Assembly (NCBI GenBank): GCA_017507125.1
Contig: JAFWBQ010000098.1
Span: 1 to 58,663, forward strand
Direction: 5' to 3'
Source of the DNA: Lentisphaeria bacterium
GTDB taxonomy: Bacteria; Verrucomicrobiota; Lentisphaeria; Victivallales; Victivallaceae
DNA: 58,663 nucleotides
This document shows, piece by piece, positions 1 to 7,700 of the stretch. The position numbers were made by a program, and so were the translations under genes. A model generated the notes under the pieces. That model saw nothing but the letters and a program-made list of their open reading frames with translations, did no database searches and was not told the DNA's origin. Within the stretch, counting starts at the first letter, position 1. Each line of letters opens with the position of its first letter.

Positions 1-77
1 CAGCTGTAACTAGCTGCGAGAATCGAAAACTGAACTCCCCTTTTCCCCTTGTCACGGCGTAGTTTAACGAAGCCGGA

Positions 78-152
78 AAACCTTTTTCAGTAACGCTTTT
101 CATTTTTGAGTTCTCAAAAATAAAAAGCGGTCTGTAAAAGTCTTTTGTAAAA
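78..152. repeat. 75-bp dispersed palindromic repeat, copy 1
   Basis: This copy matches 58589-58663 at 74 of 75 positions, in the same orientation; the one difference is C142 against T58653. It contains a long hairpin at 94-129: outer arms CGCTTTT/AAAAGCG, one mismatch, inner arms ATTTTTGAG/CTCAAAAAT and a TT loop. No gene is seen in 1-281. The flanking 1-77 and 153-281 hold only AT-rich sequence and a weak inverted pair GATCCCG/CGGGATC (245-283) beside the end of the AraC gene. It is probably an intergenic REP-like repeat of this genome. Confidence 0.8.
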
Positions 153-281
153 AAATATTTTACCTACCCATGAAGGGAACAGAGCAAAAACAAAAGATAC
201 ATCCGCAAAAGGGATTTGTCAAGGAAAAAACCTCTCAAGTTCCGGATCCCGCAACTTCAGTTGATAAAAAACAGACCGGGA

Positions 282-1136
282 TCATTCTATTGTATACTCT
301 TCCAGAGAAGGAGCTTTCCCGAATTTTTTCCGGTACTCCCGTGAAAAAAATTTAGGACTGCGGTACCCGCATAAAACGGCTATATCTTTGATGGGAAACT
401 GCCGTTCCAGAAGCAGAGTTCTGGCGGAATTCAGCCTCAAGTCGATCAGATAGCGCATAGGCGTACATCCGAAATGGGCCTTGAAGTTGCGGATCAGCGT
501 CACGGGAGAACATTTGGCGACCGCAGCCAGATCTTCCAGCGAGATCCGGTTGTTTATTTGTGCCTGCATATAGTCGCAAACCGCCTGCAAGGAGCTTGTT
601 TCTGTATACTTTTTATAATGGTGTGAAATCAACAGGAGCAAACGGTAACACTCTGTTGAAAGTTCTTCCGCTTCAGGAGTGTTTTTGACCATTTCACCTA
701 TTTTTTTCAACTGCTCAGGATAGGAGCTTTCAGGAGGCAGTTTGACGGCATATTCCGCCCCCATGATGGAGTTTTTCAACATCAGCTGGAGTAAGGCGCA
801 ATTATACAACCCGATGACTGTTTTTACAAGTTTTCCGCCGGGCGGCACGGTGATGCGGCTCTGTTTCCCGGAAGAAAGTATATAAAGTGTCCCCGGTGTC
901 AAACGATAACGGCTGCCGTCAGAATAAGTCACCCATCCGGAACCTTCGGAGATCAGTTCCAGATAACAGGCTTTGCTTTTCTGTGAACGCCTGAAATCAC
1001 AGCCGTCCGAAACCCGGCTTTCACCGTAAGCAGTTATTATCACCTCACCTTCAAGGAGGCGCTGGGATGAGGAAAACCAGAACTCCTCCCGCCATCCCGG
1101 TCCGCTTCCTACTGCTTTGAAAAAAAATTGTTTCAT
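282..1136 (-). CDS. AraC family transcriptional regulator (cupin-type sensor)
   Basis: A regulator of about 284 residues. The N-terminal half looks like a cupin-type ligand-binding domain (GSGWVTYSDGSRYRLTPG). The C-terminal 100 residues hold two helix-turn-helix motifs, ISLEDLAAVAKCSPVTLIRN and the AraC signature region IKDIAVLCGYRSPKFFSREY, ending in FGKAP. I chose the ATG at 1136 because AGG lies 8 bases upstream; an in-frame ATG at 1157 is possible but would leave a very short leader from the predicted promoter. It diverges from the pseudopilin-glycosidase pair at 1290-5546, with promoters sharing one -35 hexamer. It is therefore likely to control that pair in response to a sugar (inference). 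Confidence 0.88.
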   Translation of the reverse strand: MKQFFFKAVGSGPGWREEFWFSSSQRLLEGEVIITAYGESRVSDGCDFRRSQKSKACYLELISEGSGWVTYSDGSRYRLTPGTLYILSSGKQSRITVPPGGKLVKTVIGLYNCALLQLMLKNSIMGAEYAVKLPPESSYPEQLKKIGEMVKNTPEAEELSTECYRLLLLISHHYKKYTETSSLQAVCDYMQAQINNRISLEDLAAVAKCSPVTLIRNFKAHFGCTPMRYLIDLRLNSARTLLLERQFPIKDIAVLCGYRSPKFFSREYRKKFGKAPSLEEYTIE

Positions 1137-1177
1137 TGATTTACCTGCGGTTCTCATTTTATGCCCATCATATTGAT

Positions 1178-1205
1178 AATATAATGCACCTTTTAAGAAT
1201 TGCAA
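1178..1205 (-). promoter_or_regulatory. sigma70-like promoter of the AraC gene
   Basis: Reading the minus strand, TTGCAA (1200-1205) and TATATT (1178-1183) are 16 bp apart. TTGCAA is its own reverse complement and also serves as the -35 of the divergent promoter at 1200-1228. Confidence 0.6.
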
Positions 1206-1228
1206 ATATTTTCCTGCGGTGTTATAGT
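1200..1228 (+). promoter_or_regulatory. sigma70-like promoter of the pseudopilin-glycosidase operon
   Basis: TTGCAA (1200-1205) and TATAGT (1223-1228) have a 17-bp spacer, about 60 bases before the ATG at 1290. It shares its -35 hexamer with the divergent AraC promoter, so polymerase should bind in only one direction at a time. Confidence 0.6.
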
Positions 1229-1289
1229 AAAGTATGTGGTATCAATTTTCTGATAAATCAACTTTCTCTTGAATTCCGGAGGAAAAGTA

Positions 1290-2429
1290 ATGAGTACAGA
1301 TCAATTCCCCATTTCACTCCCCCCAAAAAACAGATCTTCTTTCACCTTGATCGAACTGCTGGTGAGTGCTACTTGTCAAATAGGTGTTTTACCGTTGTAT
1401 TGCCTCAAAAAAATTCATAAAAACTGCACATCCTTACGCCCGTCAGGGCGCACTTCACGCATTTTTGACAACAGTCAAAAATGCTCTTCACACCTTCACA
1501 TCTTCACTCAATCAGCGTTCACGCTGATTGAACTTCTGGTGAGTGCTGCTTGCAAAGTTAGGGTTTTGCCGTTTTATTACCTCAAAATAATTTATAAAAA
1601 CGACACATCCTTACGCCCGTCAGGGCGCACTTCACGTTTGCCGCAGGCAAACTCTTCACATCTTCACATCTTCACTCAATCAGCGTTCACGCTGATTGAA
1701 CTGCTGGTCGTTATTGCCATCATCGCCATTCTTGCCGCCATGTTGCTGCCTGCCTTGCAGCAGGCCCGTATGCGGGCGCAAAGTACCAAATGTGTGGGCA
1801 ATCTGAAGCAGATCGCCACTTTCGCCCAGACTTACTGCAGTGATTTTAACGACTGGGTATTGCCTCATGCCCTTTACTACGGCAATTACAGACCTGCGAC
1901 CGGAGACAACTACGGCGCAAAGTATATCCGCACGGCGCCCTATCAAATCTGGCGCGAAATAGGTTATGTACCGGACTGGGGAGAGAATAAAACTGCGAAA
2001 AGTTCCATTTTCTTCTGCCCTTCCACTATTGATAAAGGAAGTGCTTTTTACAAACTTTACTGGGGATATGTCTATGGCGTTCCTCTGGGCATGAGTTTCG
2101 CACAACAAAAACATCTTCAAAATGGTAAACCCAAATCCATGCCCAAGATGTCACAGGTCCGGAATCCGGCAAAAAAAGTCTACCATGCTGATACCATCGG
2201 TTCCAGTTGGACCACCGGATATTACACGATCGGAGCCAGTGCCTCTCCCGCCAGCGACAGCGCAATAGTTTGGGCATATCACAATAATGTCTCCAACATT
2301 GCCAATCTCGCAGGCGGCGTGTATTCTCTGAAACAGGACGGCAGACGCAATGTGATCGTCGGCCGCAGCACCAGCCTCGCCTGGGACAGCGATAAGGAAA
2401 GACGTTCAAGATTTTTCTGGAAGGAATAA
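1290..2429 (+). CDS. H-X9-DG-type pseudopilin with two leader insertions
   Basis: 379 residues. The ATG at 1290 follows GGAGG (1278-1282) at ideal spacing. The FTLIELLV prepilin motif occurs three times in frame: residues 18-25, 77-84 and 133-140. Only the last continues into the hydrophobic helix ([12 protein letters not shown]) and PALQQAR. Between them lie two palindromic DNA modules (1341-1517, 1518-1685). The mature domain is a secreted or periplasmic pseudopilin of the Lentisphaerae/Planctomycete type, with a C-terminal H-X9-(A)G variant ([12 protein letters not shown]). Expected processing is by prepilin peptidase before the last F, which would remove 132 residues (inference). The downstream glycosidase starts 3 bp later, so the two are co-transcribed. 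Confidence 0.85.
   Translation: MSTDQFPISLPPKNRSSFTLIELLVSATCQIGVLPLYCLKKIHKNCTSLRPSGRTSRIFDNSQKCSSHLHIFTQSAFTLIELLVSAACKVRVLPFYYLKIIYKNDTSLRPSGRTSRLPQANSSHLHIFTQSAFTLIELLVVIAIIAILAAMLLPALQQARMRAQSTKCVGNLKQIATFAQTYCSDFNDWVLPHALYYGNYRPATGDNYGAKYIRTAPYQIWREIGYVPDWGENKTAKSSIFFCPSTIDKGSAFYKLYWGYVYGVPLGMSFAQQKHLQNGKPKSMPKMSQVRNPAKKVYHADTIGSSWTTGYYTIGASASPASDSAIVWAYHNNVSNIANLAGGVYSLKQDGRRNVIVGRSTSLAWDSDKERRSRFFWKE
1341..1517 (+). repeat. palindromic leader-insertion module A-long, unit 1 (177 bp, 59 codons)
   Basis: The unit runs from one [14 protein letters not shown] copy to the next. Order of parts: FTLIELLV codons; a 5' segment coding [19 protein letters not shown]; hairpin 1 CGCCC-GTCA-GGGCG (1437-1450); CTTCAC; hairpin 2 with arms GCATTTTTGAC/GTCAAAAATGC (1459-1484); repeated CTTCAC; and hairpin 3 with arms TCAATCAGCG/CGCTGATTGA (1508-1531), whose right arm is the start of the next FTLIELLV. 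It is open in the pilin frame throughout. Confidence 0.85.
1518..1685 (+). repeat. palindromic leader-insertion module A-long, unit 2 (168 bp, 56 codons)
   Basis: It has the same order of parts as the unit before it but diverged sequence. Hairpin 2 here is GTTTGCC-GCA-GGCAAAC (1636-1652), unlike unit 1 yet still perfectly paired. It ends with ATCTTCAC twice in tandem, followed by the TCAATCAGCG hairpin overlapping the final FTLIELLV copy. Confidence 0.85.
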
Positions 2430-2432
2430 AAG

Positions 2433-5400
2433 ATGAAAAAAACAATCATTTCAGCCGCATCACTTTTGACCATCGTATTGACAGGGGCGCCATACTGCGT
2501 TTGGGACTTTGAAAAATATGATGCGCAAAAGAAATGTCACCTTTCCACCAACGGGAAGTTTCGCCTTTACACCGCAACAGCCCCCGGATTCAAAGGCAAA
2601 GGCATGGTTTTGGGGGATAAAAAGCGCATTTCCACCTGGTTTCCCCAGGCAGCCAACTGGAAAAGTTTCACTTTTGAAATGAAGTTCAAACTTGATAAAG
2701 GCGTTAACAACAAAAGGGGCAATGCCCTGCTCTGCTACGCAAAGCACTCCTGGAACCGTTCTCAATTTATTCTCAAAATCACCCCCAAAAGCCGGCTTGA
2801 GGCCCGTTTTACTCAAACTGCCGGAAAAGAAGAACTTTTCCTCACGTCAAAGACACTGAACTTTGTACCGGGGAGATTTTACACTGTCCGGGTGGCATCT
2901 CAGGATGAAGGCGCCCTCAAGATCTGGCTCGACGGCGAATTGGTCGCCATCAGAGATAAAGACTCCTGGGGCATGAACCGCCTTGTGCGGAAAGTCCCTT
3001 CCGGCTACCCGCTCCTGACCTTCGGAAACGATATGGCAGATCCTTCAAAAATTTTCCGTGCCCTCAACGGCGTGGTGGATGATGTCAAGATCTGGAACCG
3101 TTTCAAGGAGCCTGACATCATCGCCGATGGGGCAGAAAACTCCCCCGGTGCCGTGCTGGTTGCTGAAAACAAAATCACCGACACCGGTAAATTCACCGTT
3201 CTGGACCGTCCCGGGCAGGCTCTCGGCTCTTTCATCCGTCCGGAGCAAAAATTCCTTGATGCCGCCGCCAGTGCCACTGTCACTCTTACTGCCGAAAATC
3301 TTGTCGTCCGGGTAAAATCCCCCATCGCCAAAGGAACAACTCTCTATAAAAAACCCGGTGCCGTATGGGAAGGAGATTATGTGGAGTTCTTCTTCTGCCC
3401 GGATCCTGCACAACGGGAATATTTTCAATATATGGCCAATGTTTCCGGCAGCAAGTTTGCTATGAAATATAAAGCTCCCGGTTCCTCCATCCGCACTTTC
3501 ACAAGTAAGAGTACGATCAAAAGTCACACCTTCCCCAACCGGTGGGAAGCAGAATTCATCATTCCCCGCAGCGAGCTTGGTCTTACGGGCAATATTGAGG
3601 GCAAAATCTCCACCGCCAACTTCACCCGTACCGGCAAAACCGGCGGCGGACAATCCACCTGGGCGCCTGTGGGGAGTTCCTTCCACACCCCCGCCCAGTT
3701 CCGTCAGATCGTCTTCGGCTCTTTCAAAACGGCTCTCATGAAAAAATTTGAGGCAAGCCGTCAGGAATTCAACGCCATCAAAGGCAAAGCCGAGCTGCGT
3801 AAAGCCATTGCCGGAGAACTGGATGCCATCGCCAGACGTATCAACGCCGAAGGGGATCGTGAAAGCTCCTTTGCCTCTCTTTCAACGGCCATTGACCGCA
3901 TGATGCTGCGTTACATCCAGCTGAAGTTTTCCGGTACTCCCAATCTGATCTGGAAGAGTGAATTTGAGTGGGGAAACGATATTCAGGTATCCTCCCTTTC
4001 CCGTCCCCTGGAAAAAATCACAGTGACCCTGCCGCAGAACAGTTTCACCTACACCGGATTTGTTTTCAGTAATCTGACCAACAAACCTTTTCTCGGACAG
4101 CTCAAATGCTTTTCCATGATCCGCAAGCAAAAGAAGACGATTTACAATCACTTCAACTACAATCACTATGGCGATGCCAGTCCTCACTACAAGAATATAA
4201 AATTCTTTGAAGCTCTGCCGCTGATTGCCGGGGGAACTGTTCACGATCCCCTGCTGCCTTTGCATCTCAATACTCTGCTCCGTACAGCGGGCAATGACTC
4301 CAAACAGATTTGGATGCGGGTCAGTTCCAAAGGAATGAAACCCGGAAAATATGAGTACATCATGGTACTCAAGCCCTCCTATTCCGGATTCACCACCATT
4401 GAGATCCCTGTGGAACTCAATGTGACCGGAGTTGACCTCAAAGAGATCAAACTGGATTCGTTCCACTACACCTGGATCACCAACCGGGCGCCCTCCGACA
4501 ATCTGATGCGTTTTCTTGCTGAAAAAGAGCTCAATGTCGTCTACTCCGGCGCGGCCTTCGGGCAGGAAAGCATGGATGTCTACCCGCGGACCGACACTCA
4601 GGGCAACATCATCGCCTACGGCAATTATCACCAGATGGAGCGCCTTATTGAAAGCACCATCCGCTTCGGGATCCCCAAAGAACGCATCAAACTGATATGT
4701 GTTCTTGAACTGCACGCCTGGGGTATGCGTGTTGCCGGAAAGCGCCCCCCTTTTAAATTCGGTTCTCCCGCATGGAAAAAAGGGTTCACAAGTTTCCTCA
4801 TCCACTTTACAGATACCATGAAAAAGAAATACGGTATCACCAGGGACCGGATCTTCTTTTACACCATCGACGAGCCTGACGGTGACATCAACAATCCCAA
4901 AAGCAAGATGCACAAAGCATATATTTCAGGTAAATACATCAAAGAGGCGGGCAAGGATTTCAAAACCATGGTCAATCCCCATCCGTACAGTTTGCAGCGC
5001 AAAGAGTTCAGTGCCCTGAAAAAACTCTCTGAAGTCTATGATGTCTTTGAATTTTACCGTCCCGGTCTGGGCAAAGAACAGCTGAAAACGGCAAAGAGTC
5101 TGAAACAGGAGATCTGGACCTACGGTATTTATCAGAAAACGACTCCCCCTGACATCTACCGCAGAGAGTACTGGCAGAGTTTCCGTGACGGATTTTCTTC
5201 CATGATCTCCTACTGGCATCTGGAAGCTCACGCCGGACGTGACGGATTCAACTCCGAAGACGGACAGGGCGGCCGTGCCGATTACGGCAGTATTTATGCC
5301 GATCTGGATATGGGAACTTTTGTAAGTTCACGCCGTGAAGAAGCTCATGCTCTGGGCGCGGAAGATTACAAACTGGCCCTTTTCTGCCGCAGCATGCTGA

Positions 5401-5546
5401 AAAAAACGCCTGATGCCGCCTTGCAGAAGGAGCTTGACGCCATCATCCGGAAAGGTGCCGGTTCCGATATGAAAGGCATGGAACAATGCCGTATGCAAAT
5501 GCTCAAACTGGCGGAAAAACTTCTCATAAAGGCCGGTAAAAAATAA
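2433..5546 (+). CDS. large secreted multidomain glycoside hydrolase-like protein (DUF4091-like)
   Basis: 1037 residues. A signal peptide is seen at residues 1-20 (KKTIISAASLLTIVLTGAP). Next comes a LamG/concanavalin-like domain (about 22-215; WDFEKY, GKGMVLGD, FTFEMKFKL, LKIWLDGELVA). A CBM9-like beta domain follows (about 235-425; GDYVEFFFCPD, RWEAEFIIPRSELG). The C-terminal half (about 640-990) is a TIM-barrel-like region with RIFFYTIDEPDGD, which resembles the acidic motif of DUF4091/GH123-like glycosidases. It probably cleaves a host or dietary glycan outside the cell; the substrate cannot be read from sequence. It lies 3 bp after a pseudopilin gene in an AraC-flanked locus, and a terminator follows. 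The family assignment of the catalytic part is tentative. Confidence 0.75.
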   Translation: MKKTIISAASLLTIVLTGAPYCVWDFEKYDAQKKCHLSTNGKFRLYTATAPGFKGKGMVLGDKKRISTWFPQAANWKSFTFEMKFKLDKGVNNKRGNALLCYAKHSWNRSQFILKITPKSRLEARFTQTAGKEELFLTSKTLNFVPGRFYTVRVASQDEGALKIWLDGELVAIRDKDSWGMNRLVRKVPSGYPLLTFGNDMADPSKIFRALNGVVDDVKIWNRFKEPDIIADGAENSPGAVLVAENKITDTGKFTVLDRPGQALGSFIRPEQKFLDAAASATVTLTAENLVVRVKSPIAKGTTLYKKPGAVWEGDYVEFFFCPDPAQREYFQYMANVSGSKFAMKYKAPGSSIRTFTSKSTIKSHTFPNRWEAEFIIPRSELGLTGNIEGKISTANFTRTGKTGGGQSTWAPVGSSFHTPAQFRQIVFGSFKTALMKKFEASRQEFNAIKGKAELRKAIAGELDAIARRINAEGDRESSFASLSTAIDRMMLRYIQLKFSGTPNLIWKSEFEWGNDIQVSSLSRPLEKITVTLPQNSFTYTGFVFSNLTNKPFLGQLKCFSMIRKQKKTIYNHFNYNHYGDASPHYKNIKFFEALPLIAGGTVHDPLLPLHLNTLLRTAGNDSKQIWMRVSSKGMKPGKYEYIMVLKPSYSGFTTIEIPVELNVTGVDLKEIKLDSFHYTWITNRAPSDNLMRFLAEKELNVVYSGAAFGQESMDVYPRTDTQGNIIAYGNYHQMERLIESTIRFGIPKERIKLICVLELHAWGMRVAGKRPPFKFGSPAWKKGFTSFLIHFTDTMKKKYGITRDRIFFYTIDEPDGDINNPKSKMHKAYISGKYIKEAGKDFKTMVNPHPYSLQRKEFSALKKLSEVYDVFEFYRPGLGKEQLKTAKSLKQEIWTYGIYQKTTPPDIYRREYWQSFRDGFSSMISYWHLEAHAGRDGFNSEDGQGGRADYGSIYADLDMGTFVSSRREEAHALGAEDYKLALFCRSMLKKTPDAALQKELDAIIRKGAGSDMKGMEQCRMQMLKLAEKLLIKAGKK

Positions 5547-5573
5547 TATCTGTTTCAGAGTAAAATATCAAAA

Positions 5574-5607
5574 GGCGCATCAGGAACAACTCCGGTGCGC
5601 TTTTTTT
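5574..5607 (+). terminator. Rho-independent terminator after the glycosidase gene
   Basis: Arms GCGCA/TGCGC around a 16-base loop are followed by seven T (5601-5607). It lies 28 bp after the stop codon at 5546. The rest of 5547-5809 holds only the promoter of the next gene. Confidence 0.75.
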
Positions 5608-5738
5608 CAGTGCTCTTACAATATTCATATTCGGCATGGGGGGACACCCGGCTGCACAGGATCAATCTTTCTGCAAAGAATGCAAACACCATTTTTAAAA
5701 TTACCGGGAGAAAAAACAGCAAAAAAAAATAATTCGGC

Positions 5739-5769
5739 TTGACTTACTGCTGAAAAGATGTCATATTAT
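5739..5769 (+). promoter_or_regulatory. promoter of the DUF2062-fucosidase pair
   Basis: TTGACT at 5739-5744 is followed by CATATT after 17 bp or TATTAT after 19 bp. It lies about 40 bases before the ATG at 5810. Confidence 0.55.
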
Positions 5770-5809
5770 AAGGATAGTTTTATATTTGATCCTGAATAGG
5801 AGTATCTGC

Positions 5810-6325
5810 ATGAGCATCAGAACAAAATTACGCCGTATGCGGCTTCGGTTATACATGAAAATGGTCCGGGAAAAGGCTTCTCCTGAATACATCGCCAGAG
5901 GATGGGCAATCGGTATGTTCTACGGCTGTCTTATTCCTTTCGGCTTTCAGCTGATCTGTTCCATCCCCACCTCTATTTTGCTTAAAGGCAGCAAGATCGG
6001 AGCCTCTGTCGGAACTTTTTTTACAAATCATTTTTCCATTCTTATCATCTATCCGCTCCAATGCTGGGTGGGCAACAAGCTCATGGGCGGCGGTTTGACC
6101 TGGACGGAAACATGCAATATAATGAGTGATGTTCTGCATAAGCAGAATTACACTTCTCTTCTTGCTTTGGGGTGGGATCTTGTTATTGCCTTCTTCATCG
6201 GCGGAGCGCTGCTTACAGCGATCATGACTCCCCTGACATATATTTTTGTCAAAAAAGCGGTCATCGTCTTCCGCCGGAAGAAAGAGAAAAAACTGCAGAT
6301 GAAAAGATTAAAAAATCAGAGGTGA
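5810..6325 (+). CDS. DUF2062 domain membrane protein
   Basis: 171 residues. The ATG at 5810 is preceded by TAGGAG at 7-base spacing. The chain is basic at both ends, with three hydrophobic stretches: GWAIGMFYGCLIPFGFQLIC, a segment around SVGTFFTNHFSILIIYPLQC, and DLVIAFFIGGALLTAIMTPL. ASPEYIARGWAIGMFYGCLIPF is typical of DUF2062 inner-membrane proteins, whose function is not known; some are fused to glycosyltransferases. It lies 3 bp before the fucosidase gene, so the two are probably co-transcribed. No functional link is visible. Confidence 0.82.
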   Translation: MSIRTKLRRMRLRLYMKMVREKASPEYIARGWAIGMFYGCLIPFGFQLICSIPTSILLKGSKIGASVGTFFTNHFSILIIYPLQCWVGNKLMGGGLTWTETCNIMSDVLHKQNYTSLLALGWDLVIAFFIGGALLTAIMTPLTYIFVKKAVIVFRRKKEKKLQMKRLKNQR

Positions 6326-6328
6326 ATC

Positions 6329-7624
6329 ATGTCTCTTCCACAGCCTGCTGCGCGTATTTCAGCATTTGAAAAAATGGGGTTCGGAATGTTTATCCACTGG
6401 GGACTTTACTCCCAGCTCGGCGCCGGTGAATGGGTGCAGGATTTTCGCCAGATTCCCTTTGGCGAATATAAAAAACTTGCAGAAACCTTTACTGCATGTG
6501 ACTTTGATCCCGACGCCATTGCCGCTCTTGCGGCAAAAACAGGTATGAAATATATCGTGCTGACCACCCGCCACCACGACGGATTCTCACTCTACGACAC
6601 CTGTGGACTCAATGACTTTGACGCCCCCCATACCCCCGCCAAACGGGACCTTATCGCAGAATACGTTGAAGCCTGCCGCCGTCACGGGATCGTTCCCTTT
6701 TTCTACCACACCACCATGGACTGGTACTGGAGAGGCAAAAACACCGTCAGAGATGATTCGCGCTTTTCAGTATACACAAAAGTCTGCTGCGAAGAGGAAT
6801 TTCAGGAGTATCTGGAATACCTTTACGCCTCAGTAGAGCTGCTCTGCAAAAACTACGGCAAGATCGGGGGCTTGTGGTTTGACGGCAACTGGTCCCGCCC
6901 CAATTCTGACTGGCAGGAGGACCGCCTCTACGGCATGATCCGCAAACATCAGCCTGAAGCCATTATCGTCAACAATACAGGACTTGTGGCACTGGGCAAG
7001 ATGGGACATCCTGAAATCGACTCCGTCACCTACGAAAACAACGCCGCCAAACCTATGGACCGTGAAGGCATGGAAAAATATGTGGCAGCCGAAGTGTGCA
7101 AGACCATGAACGCCCACTGGGGACTCGGCAAAGCTGACATCAATTTTCTTTCCCCGGTGCAGGTGGTGGAGCGCCTCTGCCACAGCCGGGGCTGCGGAGC
7201 AAACTTTCTTTTGAATTTCGGTCCCACGCCCCAAGGCGGGATCCCCGAATACGAAAAGGCCGTTCTGAATCTGGTTTCCCGGTGGATGGAGTGGTTCGGC
7301 GAAGCCATTTACGATCCCAAACCGGATACCTCTCTCAAGTGTCAGGGACGTGATATCCTTTTGCGTAACGGCAAGAATCTTTACTATTTCGCCCATGACC
7401 TCGGTATCTCAGGGCTTGCCAACGTCACTGTGGGACTTCAGGGCCCCGGACTCCGCACCATTGACAATCTGAAAGAAAAGATCCTTTCCGCGCACTGGAT
7501 GGATAACAACGAAGCCATTGATTTCACTCAGGATCTCAATACCGGCATAACCGCCGTCAGATGCACCGGTTTCCCCTACGGCACCCACACCGGTGTCAGA
7601 GTCATGAAAATCACTCTTGAATAA
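6329..7624 (+). CDS. alpha-L-fucosidase, GH29 family
   Basis: 431 residues, no signal peptide, so probably cytoplasmic. N-terminal hallmarks of GH29 are GMFIHWGLYS, KYIVLTTRHHDGFSLYDT and the nucleophile motif GGLWFDGNW (Asp185). CRSRGCGANFLLNFGP-like sequence (SRGCGANFLLNFGPTPQGG) near residue 290 matches the conserved NLLLNVGP region. A beta-sandwich-like C-terminus follows. It would remove terminal alpha-fucose from imported host-glycan fragments such as mucin or milk oligosaccharide pieces (family knowledge). Linkage preference cannot be told. A terminator follows, facing gpmI. Confidence 0.9.
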   Translation: MSLPQPAARISAFEKMGFGMFIHWGLYSQLGAGEWVQDFRQIPFGEYKKLAETFTACDFDPDAIAALAAKTGMKYIVLTTRHHDGFSLYDTCGLNDFDAPHTPAKRDLIAEYVEACRRHGIVPFFYHTTMDWYWRGKNTVRDDSRFSVYTKVCCEEEFQEYLEYLYASVELLCKNYGKIGGLWFDGNWSRPNSDWQEDRLYGMIRKHQPEAIIVNNTGLVALGKMGHPEIDSVTYENNAAKPMDREGMEKYVAAEVCKTMNAHWGLGKADINFLSPVQVVERLCHSRGCGANFLLNFGPTPQGGIPEYEKAVLNLVSRWMEWFGEAIYDPKPDTSLKCQGRDILLRNGKNLYYFAHDLGISGLANVTVGLQGPGLRTIDNLKEKILSAHWMDNNEAIDFTQDLNTGITAVRCTGFPYGTHTGVRVMKITLE

Positions 7625-7640
7625 AAAATCACTCCACAAA

Positions 7641-7677
7641 AAAACCTTGCGTCTCATTAAAAGCGCAAGGTTTTTTT
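7641..7677. terminator. bidirectional terminator between fucosidase and gpmI
   Basis: Arms AACCTTGCG (7643-7651) and CGCAAGGTT (7664-7672) have T-tracts on the outer side on both strands. It sits between convergent genes ending at 7624 (plus) and 7701 (minus). Confidence 0.85.
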
Positions 7678-7700
7678 ATGTCCGTAAACAACTGGAGTTC

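Noticed and set aside
170..355. 61-codon open frame at the left end
   Set aside because: No ribosome binding site, no recognisable domain, low-complexity Lys/Gln-rich, and it runs into the AraC gene on the other strand.
1341..1685. Intein or group II intron in the pilin gene
   Set aside because: The inserts are too short and lack splicing motifs; they stay open in frame.
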